This document shows, in pieces, positions 32,792 to 41,794 of a DNA stretch of 64,000 nt. Made by a program: the position numbers and the translations under genes. Below the pieces are notes generated by a model that was given only the letters and a program-made list of their open reading frames with translations, was not told the origin of the DNA and made no database searches. The DNA is taken from positions 106,028 through 170,027 of the forward strand of contig CALGPN010000025.1 in NCBI GenBank assembly GCA_937960435.1, given 5' to 3'. Positions within the stretch are counted from its first letter, which is position 1. Each line of letters opens with the position of its first letter. Origin of the DNA: an uncultured Desulfosoma sp. GTDB lineage: Bacteria; Desulfobacterota; Syntrophobacteria; Syntrophobacterales; DSM-9756.

Positions 32792-33958
32792 TCACGAGTT
32801 TTGAAGATGTTTGGCCGCCTCCTCGTGCTCCCGAGCCAAACGATCGATCCCGACCTTCTGGTAGATCTGGGCAAGAAGCAGGTGGATTTTGACGATGAAA
32901 GGCTTTTCCAGTTCTTTCGCCCGTCGCAGCAACCTCACCAAGCCGTCTCGCGCCTTGGGAGCCTCACCGCACACAGTCAAGATCTGGGCCAGAACATAGG
33001 CCGTCTCGGGATCCTTTTCCACCGCGTCCGTAAAAGCACCGGCGGCCATCCGGGCAATGTCGCCACGCAATGGGAGAAATCGGGCGAAACGAGCCAAAAC
33101 GGCCGCCAAGGCCTTGGGATTGTGTCGAACGTTTCCCACCACCATTTCGAAACACGCTGTGCCTTTGGCCGTATCCCCCCTTTCCATGGCCATAGGCCCC
33201 AGTTCCACGGCAATGTCCCGACGGTTCGGGCGGGCGCTGAAAAGGCGGTTGAGAATCTCGTAGAGTTCATCGGAGCGACCGCTGTTTCGGTACAATTCCC
33301 TGAGGCGTTCCATGGACTTCACATGGAGAGGGTTCAAATCCAAGGCCTTTCGATAAGCCTGTTCCGCTTCCTCCAGGGAACCTGTCTTTTCCAGAGCCAA
33401 CCCAAGCCAGTAATGCCCCACAGGATTGGAAGGATTCTCGTGGACGGCCTCACGGAACCACATGAGGGCTTCTTGGGGTGCCGTCTCTAGAGTGGCCTGT
33501 CCGGAAAGAAGAAGTTGCTGGTAAAGGCTCGGCTTGGTGCGAAGCTCCATGAGCTCTTCAATGCGGCGGTCCAAATCGGCGGGGGTAAAGGGCATCAGGA
33601 GATAGCCGTCGGCATCCGTTTCGATGGCCTGCGCCACCAACTGTTCCGTGGCTTTCCCGGCTACCAGGATGACCGGCAGATGTTTGGTGGCAGGTTGGGA
33701 ACGAATCCTTTCCAGAAGCTCAAAACCGTCCATCCGCGTCATGTGGAGGCTCGTCACCACCACATCGACACGCTCGCCGGATTCCAACCACTGCATCGCT
33801 TCCACGCCGTTTTCCACCGCATGGACCCGTTCGTAGCCCAACTGGCGCAGGGTGGCCTTGAAAGTCCGACGCAACTGGGAGTCGCCGAAAACCACAAGAA
33901 CTCGAAATGGCTTGATCACAACGTCGTCCTGCACAAAACCCCTCTTGCTCGATTCCAC
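32792..33958 (-). CDS. receiver-domain protein with TPR repeats; receiver appears degenerate
   Basis: Protein of 388 residues: receiver fold in about 17-135, then TPR repeats (about 150-380; NPVGHYWLGLALEKTGSLEEAEQAYRKALDLNP is the clearest, split across LEKTGSLEEAEQAYRKAL). The phospho-acceptor Asp is replaced by Ser (VVVTSLHMTRMDG), the acidic pair is GD (VVFGDS), and the conserved Lys is Met (LLMPF). Phosphorylation is therefore unlikely, and the domain probably acts as a fixed protein-interaction module. Single gene, no histidine kinase alongside. Confidence 0.8.
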   Translation of the reverse strand: MESSKRGFVQDDVVIKPFRVLVVFGDSQLRRTFKATLRQLGYERVHAVENGVEAMQWLESGERVDVVVTSLHMTRMDGFELLERIRSQPATKHLPVILVAGKATEQLVAQAIETDADGYLLMPFTPADLDRRIEELMELRTKPSLYQQLLLSGQATLETAPQEALMWFREAVHENPSNPVGHYWLGLALEKTGSLEEAEQAYRKALDLNPLHVKSMERLRELYRNSGRSDELYEILNRLFSARPNRRDIAVELGPMAMERGDTAKGTACFEMVVGNVRHNPKALAAVLARFARFLPLRGDIARMAAGAFTDAVEKDPETAYVLAQILTVCGEAPKARDGLVRLLRRAKELEKPFIVKIHLLLAQIYQKVGIDRLAREHEEAAKHLQNS

Positions 33959-34255
33959 ATCATCAGCCGCCTCGGGGATCCCCGGCCGCTAGTTTTTATC
34001 TCATAACACACGCTGGGGCGAAATCCAAAACGACGCCGAAAGCCTCCAGAAAACGACACCCTATGAACCTTCAGAAATCGAAGCGCCTTCCGGTGAACCC
34101 CACCCCTCGGGCCGCTCCGGTTGGTCCCAAAAAAACCTTGCCCTTCCCAGGGCCTTGTGCTAACAGAGTCCACTCGTCACGGCTGTGTGGATCACAAAGA
34201 AAATACGTATAGATATCGAGAAGATAACATCGATACGGGAAGAAAGGACGGCACC

Positions 34256-34450
34256 ATGAGTCGCACATGCCAGTTTTGCGGAAAGACGCCTCATGTGGGG
34301 CATAACGTGAGCCACGCCAACAACAAGACCAAGAAGGTCTGGTATCCCAATTTGCAACGCGTCCGTCACGTTCATCCGGACGGGACGATCCGGCGCGTTC
34401 GCGCCTGCACCCGCTGCATTCGATCCGGCGTGGTGGTCAAGCCCGCTTAA
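34256..34450 (+). CDS. rpmB: 50S ribosomal protein L28
   Basis: L28 of 64 residues, zinc-binding (C+) type with CQFCGK at the start and CTRCIRSG near the end (Cys5/Cys8 and Cys52/Cys55). Motifs [13 protein letters not shown] and RRVRACTRC are standard. AAGAAAGGA lies upstream of ATG 34256; upstream codons are not part of L28. It stands alone between two minus-strand genes. The C+ form suggests that a zinc-free paralogue elsewhere may be Zur-regulated, which I cannot see here. Confidence 0.96.
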   Translation: MSRTCQFCGKTPHVGHNVSHANNKTKKVWYPNLQRVRHVHPDGTIRRVRACTRCIRSGVVVKPA

Positions 34451-34539
34451 GGCGGTTTTCTTAAGGGATTCCTTCTTCGCGGGACACGGCGCTCACCAGG
34501 GAGCCCTTTATGGCGTCTGGGATGCGCCGTGTTTTTCTT

Positions 34540-35337
34540 TCAGAGAATCCTTTGACATCCCTCATCGTCTCCGGACGGGAAAAACTCGGTGAGGGATTGA
34601 TAACCATCCATGAAGCCCGGCTGAATAACGTCCGCAAGAACCAATTCCAACCCCGCCCCTGCAAGCACCGCCAAATAGCGCAACTCCTCCTCAACAGGGG
34701 ACACCTTTCTTAGGCCACTTCGCAGGTTGGACAACCCGACCATGGTGTGAGCCGGTTCGGGAAAAACCGACCAGCCCGAAAGCAGGCGCACGGTCTTGAC
34801 CACTTCCTGAAGGTGCCGACCCGCATCGGGCCAGCGCAGATTGGGCAGCACAGGATCAAAGATGAGCCTGGAGGGATCCAGTCCCGCTTCCGTCGCCTTT
34901 TGCCGAAGTTCTACGGCACACGCGAGCCGCTCGTCCGTGCTGACGGGCACACGGGAGCGTTCGTCCATGAGCAAAACAACCAAGGGCGTTCCGTATTGGA
35001 CGGCCAAGGGCAGGATGCCGTCGATCTTGTGCGGTTCGAGGGACAGGGCGCTCAGGATGGGTGTGCGGCGGCATGCGGCAAGCCCTCGAGCGAGCACCCT
35101 CGGGTTCGGGCTGTCCAAAATGAGGCCCACATCGGTCGTCTCTTCCACCGTCTCCACAAGGAACGTCATCCGGTCTTCGTGACGCGCGGAAAGAAAACCC
35201 GGGTTGACGTCGATGTATTGGACGCCCGGTTTGGCGCAGCGTCTCACCAATTCCCGGATCGGCGCCGGGTCCAGGTCACGAATGGCCCGGGCGACCACAG
35301 GGTTCAGCGCGTTGAGATTATCCGCGGCGAGCTTCAC
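34540..35337 (-). CDS. methyltetrahydrofolate:corrinoid methyltransferase-like (MeTr, AcsE type)
   Basis: TIM-barrel pterin-binding protein of 265 residues, close to the 262 of AcsE. It resembles MeTr in YIDVNPGFL, the substrate loop LDSPNPRVLARGL, and LDPSRLIFDPVLPN. It would transfer the methyl of methyl-THF to a corrinoid protein, as in the Wood-Ljungdahl pathway. I set the start at GTG 35337 (MKLAADNLNALN) within the end of the cyclodeaminase gene; the longer frame up to 35388 is the antisense-free overlap with that gene and not homologous. AcsCD and AcsB are not in the window. Dihydropteroate synthase is the main alternative, but the NP loops favour MeTr. Confidence 0.78.
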   Translation of the reverse strand: MKLAADNLNALNPVVARAIRDLDPAPIRELVRRCAKPGVQYIDVNPGFLSARHEDRMTFLVETVEETTDVGLILDSPNPRVLARGLAACRRTPILSALSLEPHKIDGILPLAVQYGTPLVVLLMDERSRVPVSTDERLACAVELRQKATEAGLDPSRLIFDPVLPNLRWPDAGRHLQEVVKTVRLLSGWSVFPEPAHTMVGLSNLRSGLRKVSPVEEELRYLAVLAGAGLELVLADVIQPGFMDGYQSLTEFFPSGDDEGCQRIL

Positions 35338-35926
35338 CGTGTTCTGCGAATTCCTCTCTTGCAGCTTGCAAAATGCCGGAGCCCTCATCGCGCCGATGCC
35401 GCAGGATTTCCAAGAGGTGCGCCCGGCGTTCCGGATTTTCGATCAGCAGGGCATTGGCTCGGGCGATCCAGAAAGCCGCCTGCACGGCGGATCCCAAGAA
35501 TTCGGCGGCGACGGCCACATCGGCCCTCAGGTGCTTCGCGCAGCGTCGGCCGACGGTCGTCGCTGTAAGCAAGGCCTCGGCGGCGGCTTCCATGATGGCT
35601 GAAGGGACCCTCGAGGCCTCTTCCGCCGCATCATCCCTGGAGGTTAGTTTCAGTCCGGCTTTGAGCGCTCCGGCCAACGTGCGGTAGGCCTCCACATCTT
35701 CGGCCCGCAGACGCGTCAATACATGGCCCAGGCGTCGGAGCCCTTCCAGGGCCTCATCCCACCACCGCGTCCCATCCGGGGCCGGTTTTGCCCGGTTCTT
35801 TTCCAGGAGGACCACTTTTTCGAGGAGGCACACGGCCATAAGAGCCCCATGGGCGGCCGCGGAGCCGCCTCCCGGATCGGGCCTGGGCTTTTGAAGAGCG
35901 TGCAGAAACCCGTCATGGGCTTGCAT
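35318..35926 (-). CDS. fchA: methenyl-THF cyclohydrolase / formiminotransferase-cyclodeaminase family
   Basis: Protein of 202 residues with the cyclodeaminase signature PDPGGGSAAAHGALMAV near the N-terminus and a helical body (RAEDVEAYRTLAGALK, AEEASRVPSAIMEAA). FchA-type proteins interconvert methenyl- and formyl-THF in the methyl branch of the Wood-Ljungdahl pathway. ATG 35926 is the first possible start; in-frame codons upstream carry no start before a stop. It overlaps the MeTr-like gene by 20 bases, supporting a joint folate C1 role. Assignment is from motif and neighbour. Confidence 0.78.
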   Translation of the reverse strand: MQAHDGFLHALQKPRPDPGGGSAAAHGALMAVCLLEKVVLLEKNRAKPAPDGTRWWDEALEGLRRLGHVLTRLRAEDVEAYRTLAGALKAGLKLTSRDDAAEEASRVPSAIMEAAAEALLTATTVGRRCAKHLRADVAVAAEFLGSAVQAAFWIARANALLIENPERRAHLLEILRHRRDEGSGILQAAREEFAEHGEARRG

Positions 35927-36019
35927 GGCGGTTGTCAGGGCATGAGCCCCATCGCTCGCTTCTTGCCACGGCGGTGGCGCACGGCGAGCACATCGAGAAA
36001 GTTCGTCTCTCGAAAAGGC

Positions 36020-38167
36020 TTACTCGCTCGTTCGCACCACGTCATAGACATTCTTTTCATTTCGCAGGGCCGTCATGACCCGATGGAGATGTTCACTGTC
36101 CCGCACTTCCACGCGAAAACGGCAATGGGCCACGCCTTCTGCGGTGCGCTGGATGCGAAAGTCGTTGACCGTCACATCGAGCTGTCCCAAGAGGTTGCTT
36201 AGGACCCCCACGGTGGACCGGTCCCCGTCGTAAATCACTTTGATGTCCACAGGGTACGTCTGGGCCTCCCCGGTATCCCATTGGACGTCGATGCGGCGCT
36301 CTTCGTCACCGGTGCCCGCGTGCTTGCAGGAGCGGCGGTGAATGGTCACGCCTCGCCCCCGAGTGATATAGCCCACGATGGGTTCCCCCGGAAGCGGGTT
36401 ACAGCATTTTGCCATGCGAAAAAGCACGTCGTCCACGCCCTGCACCCGGATGCCTTCGTCGGCCTTGGCAGGTTTTTTCTTCTCCGCGGGTTTTTCCTCG
36501 CGAAATTCCTCTTCTTCCGCCTCGGGCATAGGCAGCCGACCGATGAGTTGCACCGGGGACACCTTCTTGTAGCCCACGCTGGCCAGCAGGTCGTCCACGG
36601 TGCGCAGTGAAAACTGCCGTGCCGCTTCCAAGAGTTCCGGAGAATTGATGTAGTGGTTGAAATTCAGCCCTCGTTTTCGGAATTCTCGTTCGCAGATTTC
36701 CCGGCCCATGGCGATGGACCGATCCCGCTCTTCCGTTTTGATCCAATGGCGGATTCGGCTTCTCGCCTTGCTGGTCTTGACGAAATTCAGCCAGTCTTTG
36801 CTGGGCTTGTGGTTGGGGGCCGTGATGATCTCCACCGTGTCGCCGTTGCTCAGCTCGGAGCGCAGCGGGACGATTTTCCCGTTGACCCGGGCCCCCACGC
36901 ATCGGTGTCCCACTTCCGTGTGCACGGCATAGGCGAAATCGATGGGAGTGGCTCCGCGAGGCAAAACCTTCACATCACCGTCAGGGGAAAACACGTAGAC
37001 CTCGTCCGGGTAGAGGTCCAGTTGGAAGCTTTCGAAAAAGCTCTTGGGATCCTTCCATCCTTTTTCCGGTTCCAAGAGCTGACGCAGCCAGGAAAACCGC
37101 TCCGTCTCCTCCCGGCTCACCCCTTCGAGAGGCCGTCCTTCCTTGTAAAGCCAGTGCGCAGCGATGCCTTCGTTGGCTACCCGATCCATCTCTTCGGTGC
37201 GAATCTGCACCTCCATGCGCTCCTGATGCGGCCCGATCACCGTGGTGTGCAGCGACTGGTACATGTTGGCCTTGGGCCGTGAGATGTAGTCCTTGTAACG
37301 GCCGGGCACAGGTTCCCAGGTGGCGTGGACCATGGACAAAATTTCGTAGCAAGCGGGCACGGAGTCCGTGATGATTCGAAAAGCGATGAGATCATAGATT
37401 CGGTCCAGATCCAGATGCTGGCCGACCATCTTGCGGTAGATGCTGTAGAGATGCTTGGGACGGCCCAGCACACGGCCTTTCAGGCCGCTTTCCTGCAACT
37501 TTGCGCTCAGGATCCCCCGCACCTCGTCGATGTAGCGGCGGCGCTCGGCTTCGGTTTTCTGCAGCCGGGTTTGGAGTTCCGCATACGCGTCCGGGTAAAG
37601 CACTTCAAAAGCCCGGTCCTCCAGCTCCACCTTCATCCATTCGATCCCCAGGCGGCTTGCCAGAGGAGCATAGATTTCCATGGCTTCCCGGGCCAGTGCC
37701 GCCCGGCCATTAGGGGGAAATCGGCGGATGACTCGGGCGTCATGAAGCACATCGGCCAGCTTGATGAAGATGACCCGCACATCCCGAGTCATGGCCAGGA
37801 TCATCTTGCGAAGATCTTCCGCTTGCTTTTCCTTGCCTTCTTCCAGACGAAACTGGGAAACCCGGTGCACCCCGGCGATGATGGTCGCCACATGGTCGCC
37901 GAGATGATTTTTCAAATCTTCAGCGGACAGGAGGGAATCGTCCAAGGCGTCGTGAAGGAAACAGGCGGCCACCGTGTGATCGTCCATGTGGAGGCGGGCC
38001 ATGAATGAAGCGGTTTCCAGGTAATGTTCCAGGTAAGGCTCCGTGGGCAGCCTGGGCTTGCCCTGATGGGCTTTGGCGCACAGTGCGTAAGCCCGCCGCA
38101 TGAGTCCCACATCGGCGTCGGGAAAATAATCCAACACCTGATCTTCGATCTGAAAGTACTGTGTCAA
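36020..38167 (-). CDS. rel: bifunctional (p)ppGpp synthetase/hydrolase
   Basis: Protein of 715 residues of the long RelA/SpoT type. The HD hydrolase domain spans about 45-150 (HAYALCAKAHQG, FLHDALDDS where HDxxED is HDALDD), the synthetase about 235-350 (GRPKHLYSIYRKM, RYKDYISRPKANMYQSLHT), then TGS (about 385-445), helical, and a C-terminal ACT domain from about 640. The RYKD charge motif and intact His-Asp pair suggest both activities. Start MTQYFQIEDQVLDYFPDADV. It is 93 bases upstream of the cyclodeaminase gene on the same strand. Confidence 0.93.
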   Translation of the reverse strand: MTQYFQIEDQVLDYFPDADVGLMRRAYALCAKAHQGKPRLPTEPYLEHYLETASFMARLHMDDHTVAACFLHDALDDSLLSAEDLKNHLGDHVATIIAGVHRVSQFRLEEGKEKQAEDLRKMILAMTRDVRVIFIKLADVLHDARVIRRFPPNGRAALAREAMEIYAPLASRLGIEWMKVELEDRAFEVLYPDAYAELQTRLQKTEAERRRYIDEVRGILSAKLQESGLKGRVLGRPKHLYSIYRKMVGQHLDLDRIYDLIAFRIITDSVPACYEILSMVHATWEPVPGRYKDYISRPKANMYQSLHTTVIGPHQERMEVQIRTEEMDRVANEGIAAHWLYKEGRPLEGVSREETERFSWLRQLLEPEKGWKDPKSFFESFQLDLYPDEVYVFSPDGDVKVLPRGATPIDFAYAVHTEVGHRCVGARVNGKIVPLRSELSNGDTVEIITAPNHKPSKDWLNFVKTSKARSRIRHWIKTEERDRSIAMGREICEREFRKRGLNFNHYINSPELLEAARQFSLRTVDDLLASVGYKKVSPVQLIGRLPMPEAEEEEFREEKPAEKKKPAKADEGIRVQGVDDVLFRMAKCCNPLPGEPIVGYITRGRGVTIHRRSCKHAGTGDEERRIDVQWDTGEAQTYPVDIKVIYDGDRSTVGVLSNLLGQLDVTVNDFRIQRTAEGVAHCRFRVEVRDSEHLHRVMTALRNEKNVYDVVRTSE

Positions 38168-38185
38168 GGCCTTACCACCTCAGGC

Positions 38186-39265
38186 TCAGACGATGCGCTC
38201 ACCGGTCATCGCTTGGACTTCCTGGAGCAGCCGATCCAAGATTTTTTCCTGGGGCACTTTTTCCACCAGCAACCCTTTTTTGAACAGAATCCCCTGGCCT
38301 CGACCGCCGGCGATCCCTACATCCGCTTCTCGGGCTTCCCCGGGACCGTTGACGGCACAACCCATGACGGCCACCTTGATGGGGGTCACGATGTGGCGAA
38401 GCCATCGCTCCGCTTGCTGCACGACCTCCAAGAGGTTCCATTCCGTGCGGCCGCAGGTCGGGCAACTGATCAAATCGACGCCCCGGTGCCTGAGCCCCAA
38501 AGAACGCAAAATCCCGTAAGCGATGGGCAGTTCCTCTTCGGGGTCCGCAGTGATGGAGACCCGGATCGTGTCCCCGATCCCTTCGGCAAGAAGAAGCCCG
38601 ATCCCGAGAGCGGATTTCACGGCGCCGAGGACCCCCGGCCCTGCTTCCGTGACCCCCAAATGGAGAGGGACGTCGGAGACGGCCGCCAACTTTCGATAGG
38701 CTTCCACTGTGGTCAAAACATCGGAGGATTTCAGCGAAACCTTGAAATTTTCGAGGCCCCAGGACGCCAAGAGATCCATGTGGCGTAGCGCGCTTTCCAC
38801 CATGGCCTCAGCCGTCGGGGCCCCGTATTTGGCCAATAGGTCCTTTTCTACCGAACCGCTGTTGACCCCGATGCGGATGGGCACACCCCGGTCATGGGCT
38901 TCGCGCGCCACCCGCCGAACTTTTTCCTCACCGCCGATATTTCCCGGGTTGATGCGAAGCCCGTCCGCTCCGGCTTTCAAAGCCCCGAGGGCCAGCCGGT
39001 GATCGAAATGGATGTCGGCGATGATCGGGATCGTCACGGCCTTTTTGATGCGCTCCAGCGCTTCGACGGCTTCCGGGTTCTGCACCGCCACGCGGACGAT
39101 CTCACAGCCCGCCCGGTGCAGCCTTTGGATCTGAGCCACCGTTGCCGTCACGTCGCGGGTGTCCGTGTTGGTCATGGATTGGACCACCACCGGGGCCGTT
39201 CCCCCGATGGGGACATTGCCGATATGAATCCGGCGGGATCTTCGGCGCTCCCCAACAGCTTTCAA
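38186..39265 (-). CDS. ispG: 4-hydroxy-3-methylbut-2-enyl diphosphate synthase
   Basis: IspG (GcpE), an iron-sulfur enzyme of the MEP isoprenoid pathway. Signature regions: RRIHIGNVPIGGTAPVVVQS, FHAVGALKADGLRIN-type block GADGLRINPGNIGGEE, and the cluster cysteines CPTCGRTEWN and GCAVNGPGEAREADVG. I choose TTG 39265 because AAGGAGG lies 5 bases upstream and the resulting N-terminus (MKAVGERRRSRRIHIGN) has the family's usual length; TTG 39322 would overlap the radical SAM gene by 8 bases. Normal length of 359 residues. Confidence 0.94.
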   Translation of the reverse strand: MKAVGERRRSRRIHIGNVPIGGTAPVVVQSMTNTDTRDVTATVAQIQRLHRAGCEIVRVAVQNPEAVEALERIKKAVTIPIIADIHFDHRLALGALKAGADGLRINPGNIGGEEKVRRVAREAHDRGVPIRIGVNSGSVEKDLLAKYGAPTAEAMVESALRHMDLLASWGLENFKVSLKSSDVLTTVEAYRKLAAVSDVPLHLGVTEAGPGVLGAVKSALGIGLLLAEGIGDTIRVSITADPEEELPIAYGILRSLGLRHRGVDLISCPTCGRTEWNLLEVVQQAERWLRHIVTPIKVAVMGCAVNGPGEAREADVGIAGGRGQGILFKKGLLVEKVPQEKILDRLLQEVQAMTGERIV

Positions 39266-39314
39266 CACAGCCTCCTTCAGCGCATTTTGGCGGATTTTAA
39301 CGACCCGGCCAGGG

Positions 39315-40304
39315 TCAAGCAAGAGTTCGAACTTCCAGATCCTCCAGCCCCCAGCGCTCTTTCCAATAGGCCACGTTCGCCCGACCCGGGCCGATCACCT
39401 CGCTCACGCGGTTTGCTGGACACACAAGCCGAATGCGCTTTCCGGTAAACCACCCGGCGGCCAAAAGAGCGTCCACCCGGCGGCGCCACAGGTGGACGCG
39501 AACAAGATAGCCTAAAGCCGGATGGTTGGGCCCGGCCGTCACGACTCCCGGGCGGCGAAGCTCTTCCGTGGTCTGGAGGCCGATCCGAGCCACGACGATT
39601 CCGTTTTCTTTAAGCACGGCGTAAGCTCGAGCGCACCGTTCCACAGCCTCGTCGACCGTCAGGGGACGGTACCTCCCCTGTCGAAACCAGCGCTCCAAAA
39701 CCGTCCCTCGGAGAACCAGGGTCGGATATAAACGCACAAAATCGGGGCCCAGGGCCACCAGGCGCTGAAGAGTCTTCTTTAAGGACGCCTCGTCTTCCCC
39801 GGGAAGGCCCACCATGAGCTGCACACCCAGAGTCCAACCCGCCGTTCGCACCCTTTGGGCCGCTTCGGTGACTTCGTGAGCTGCGTAGCCACGACGGCAC
39901 CGGTCGAGCACCGCATCGTCCAGACTCTGCGCTCCGATTTCCACAGTTTGGACGGGGAATTCGGCGAGAATGCCAAGAACGGCCGGGTCCAAGGCGTCGG
40001 GCCGTGTAGAAAACCTAATTCCCGTGAAGGCTCCGGCCTGCACCCCCTGTGACGCTTCCTTCAGCAGGGCGCGAAGGACGCCGGCCTCGAGGTTGGTAAA
40101 CGTCCCGCCATAAAAAGCGATTTCACCGGGGCGCGCCTTTCTCAAGGCCTCCTCGGCCATGTCCCGCACCCGGCCCTTCACCGTCGCCAGGGAAAAAGCC
40201 TCGGAATCGCCCCGAAGCCCCGTCAGAGTGTGTTGGTCGCAATAAACACATTGAAAGGGGCATCCACGGTGGGGAATAAAAACGGGGTAGATCACCCGAT
40301 TCAT
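39315..40304 (-). CDS. radical SAM protein of the Elp3/HemN-like group
   Basis: Protein of 329 residues with the radical SAM cluster [10 protein letters not shown] (CxxxCxxC) near residues 15-24 and TIM-barrel motifs [31 protein letters not shown] and [13 protein letters not shown]. The C-terminal domain (about 240-329) is small and lacks a GNAT fold, so it is not a full Elp3. I use ATG 40304, which overlaps the dacB stop (ATGA). Substrate unknown; similar proteins are annotated only as radical SAM. Order dacB to radical SAM to ispG suggests one transcript. Confidence 0.85.
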   Translation of the reverse strand: MNRVIYPVFIPHRGCPFQCVYCDQHTLTGLRGDSEAFSLATVKGRVRDMAEEALRKARPGEIAFYGGTFTNLEAGVLRALLKEASQGVQAGAFTGIRFSTRPDALDPAVLGILAEFPVQTVEIGAQSLDDAVLDRCRRGYAAHEVTEAAQRVRTAGWTLGVQLMVGLPGEDEASLKKTLQRLVALGPDFVRLYPTLVLRGTVLERWFRQGRYRPLTVDEAVERCARAYAVLKENGIVVARIGLQTTEELRRPGVVTAGPNHPALGYLVRVHLWRRRVDALLAAGWFTGKRIRLVCPANRVSEVIGPGRANVAYWKERWGLEDLEVRTLA

Positions 40305-41794
40305 GGGCTTTTGGCCGATGCCAGGCGAGGAATGTCGGTCACGAAGGCGTCCAGAGCCTCCCGGGCGTCCCAAGGGTTGGACACCCCGTTCATGATCACC
40401 GTCACGGCATAGGCGGTGCCGGATAGGTTTCCCACGTAGCCGCTAAACCCGACGACGTCACGCAGCGTTCCCGTTTTCCCGCGGATGGTGTAGTCGAAGG
40501 AGCGTTCTTTCATGCGTTTCCTGAGGGTCCCTTCTTCCCCGGATCGGGCGAAAGAGGCCAAAAATTCGGGGCCCACGTCCCAATCCCCGTGCGCTGTTTT
40601 GAGGACCGTGTTGAACGCCGCGGCGCTCACCCGAGTGGTGCGCGTCAACCCTGAGCCGGAATCCAGAGTCATTTCGTTCACAGGCACGCCCAAACGAGTG
40701 AGCACGTCCGACACGGCGCGACACCCTTTGGCCGTCGATCCCGGAAAGCCGTACACATGGGCTCCCAGAACCCTGAGAATCATTTCCGCCATGAAGTTAT
40801 TGCTGTAACGGTTCAGCCCGTAAAGCACATCACTCAACGGGAGGGATTCGAAACGGTAGAGGAGATAGGCCTGTGCCGGCACAGATCGCGCGCCCGTGTC
40901 GGCCCCCATGATCTGGACGCCCGCATCTTTGAGCGCCCGCCGGAAGGTGAGGGCGGCAAACCGTTGTGGATCTTGAATGTTCATGCGGTATTCGGCCGGA
41001 AGCCCTTCCTCGGCGGGTCTCGTGCCGTGGATGCGAAAGGTTTCCCGCCCGTCGTTCCCGACGCCCAAAGAGACCAACCCCACCCATGGGTTCTTGCCCC
41101 GTGCCTGCCAATCCTGATGGACGGTTACATAATCGGTGGGAGGAAACGTTTGGACCTCCATGGCCGCCGCCTTACCGCTTCCGGGAAGGATCTCCACGGT
41201 CACCGTGTTGTTGTTCAGCGCCGTTGCCGAGATCACCGGATTGTGCGGCCGGTCGCACTTGCTGTCCAGGCACAGGTGCTCGACCGGTGGCTCGAATGCC
41301 GAATCGTCCACATAGATCCCCCCGAGAACCTTCTGAATGCCCTGGGCGCGCACTTTCTGCGCCAACAGCCAGACGCGTTCGGGGATGAGATAAGGATCCC
41401 CGTAGCCTTTCACCCAGAGATTGCCGGGCAGCACCCCTTGAGACGGCCTTCGGTCCGACCACACTTCCGTGCGGAACTGATAATCGGCCCCCATTTCTTT
41501 CAAGGCGGCGTAGCTCGTGAGCAGCTTCATGAGCGAGGCCGGAACCAGGGGTTTGTGGGCTTGGTATTCCCACAGAATCGTCCCTTCCGGCAACGCCGTG
41601 ACTTGAACGCTCAGATCGCCGCTCACGGCCTGCATTGTCCGCACATGCTCCGCCCATGTGGACGCCTTGGCCTTTTGCGGCCCTTTGTTCGTTTCCTCGG
41701 AAGCCCCCCACACCCGATCGGGATCGAGCACGGCACACATGAGGAAACCCATCGCCAAAAGCCGTAAAAGAGTCTGCAGCGTTTTAGCCGTCAT
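40301..41794 (-). CDS. dacB: D-alanyl-D-alanine carboxypeptidase/endopeptidase (PBP4 class)
   Basis: Protein of 497 residues with a signal peptide (hydrophobic [12 protein letters not shown], then PDRVWGAS), acting in the periplasm on peptidoglycan crosslinks. The three penicillin-binding motifs are present: SLMK near residue 87, SNN in the RYSNNFMAE block, and KTGTL after IRG. The insertion domain typical of class C low-molecular-weight PBPs lies between the first two. Its ATG (41794) overlaps the aroA stop by 11 bases, an odd pairing of envelope and aromatic genes. Confidence 0.93.
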   Translation of the reverse strand: MTAKTLQTLLRLLAMGFLMCAVLDPDRVWGASEETNKGPQKAKASTWAEHVRTMQAVSGDLSVQVTALPEGTILWEYQAHKPLVPASLMKLLTSYAALKEMGADYQFRTEVWSDRRPSQGVLPGNLWVKGYGDPYLIPERVWLLAQKVRAQGIQKVLGGIYVDDSAFEPPVEHLCLDSKCDRPHNPVISATALNNNTVTVEILPGSGKAAAMEVQTFPPTDYVTVHQDWQARGKNPWVGLVSLGVGNDGRETFRIHGTRPAEEGLPAEYRMNIQDPQRFAALTFRRALKDAGVQIMGADTGARSVPAQAYLLYRFESLPLSDVLYGLNRYSNNFMAEMILRVLGAHVYGFPGSTAKGCRAVSDVLTRLGVPVNEMTLDSGSGLTRTTRVSAAAFNTVLKTAHGDWDVGPEFLASFARSGEEGTLRKRMKERSFDYTIRGKTGTLRDVVGFSGYVGNLSGTAYAVTVIMNGVSNPWDAREALDAFVTDIPRLASAKSP

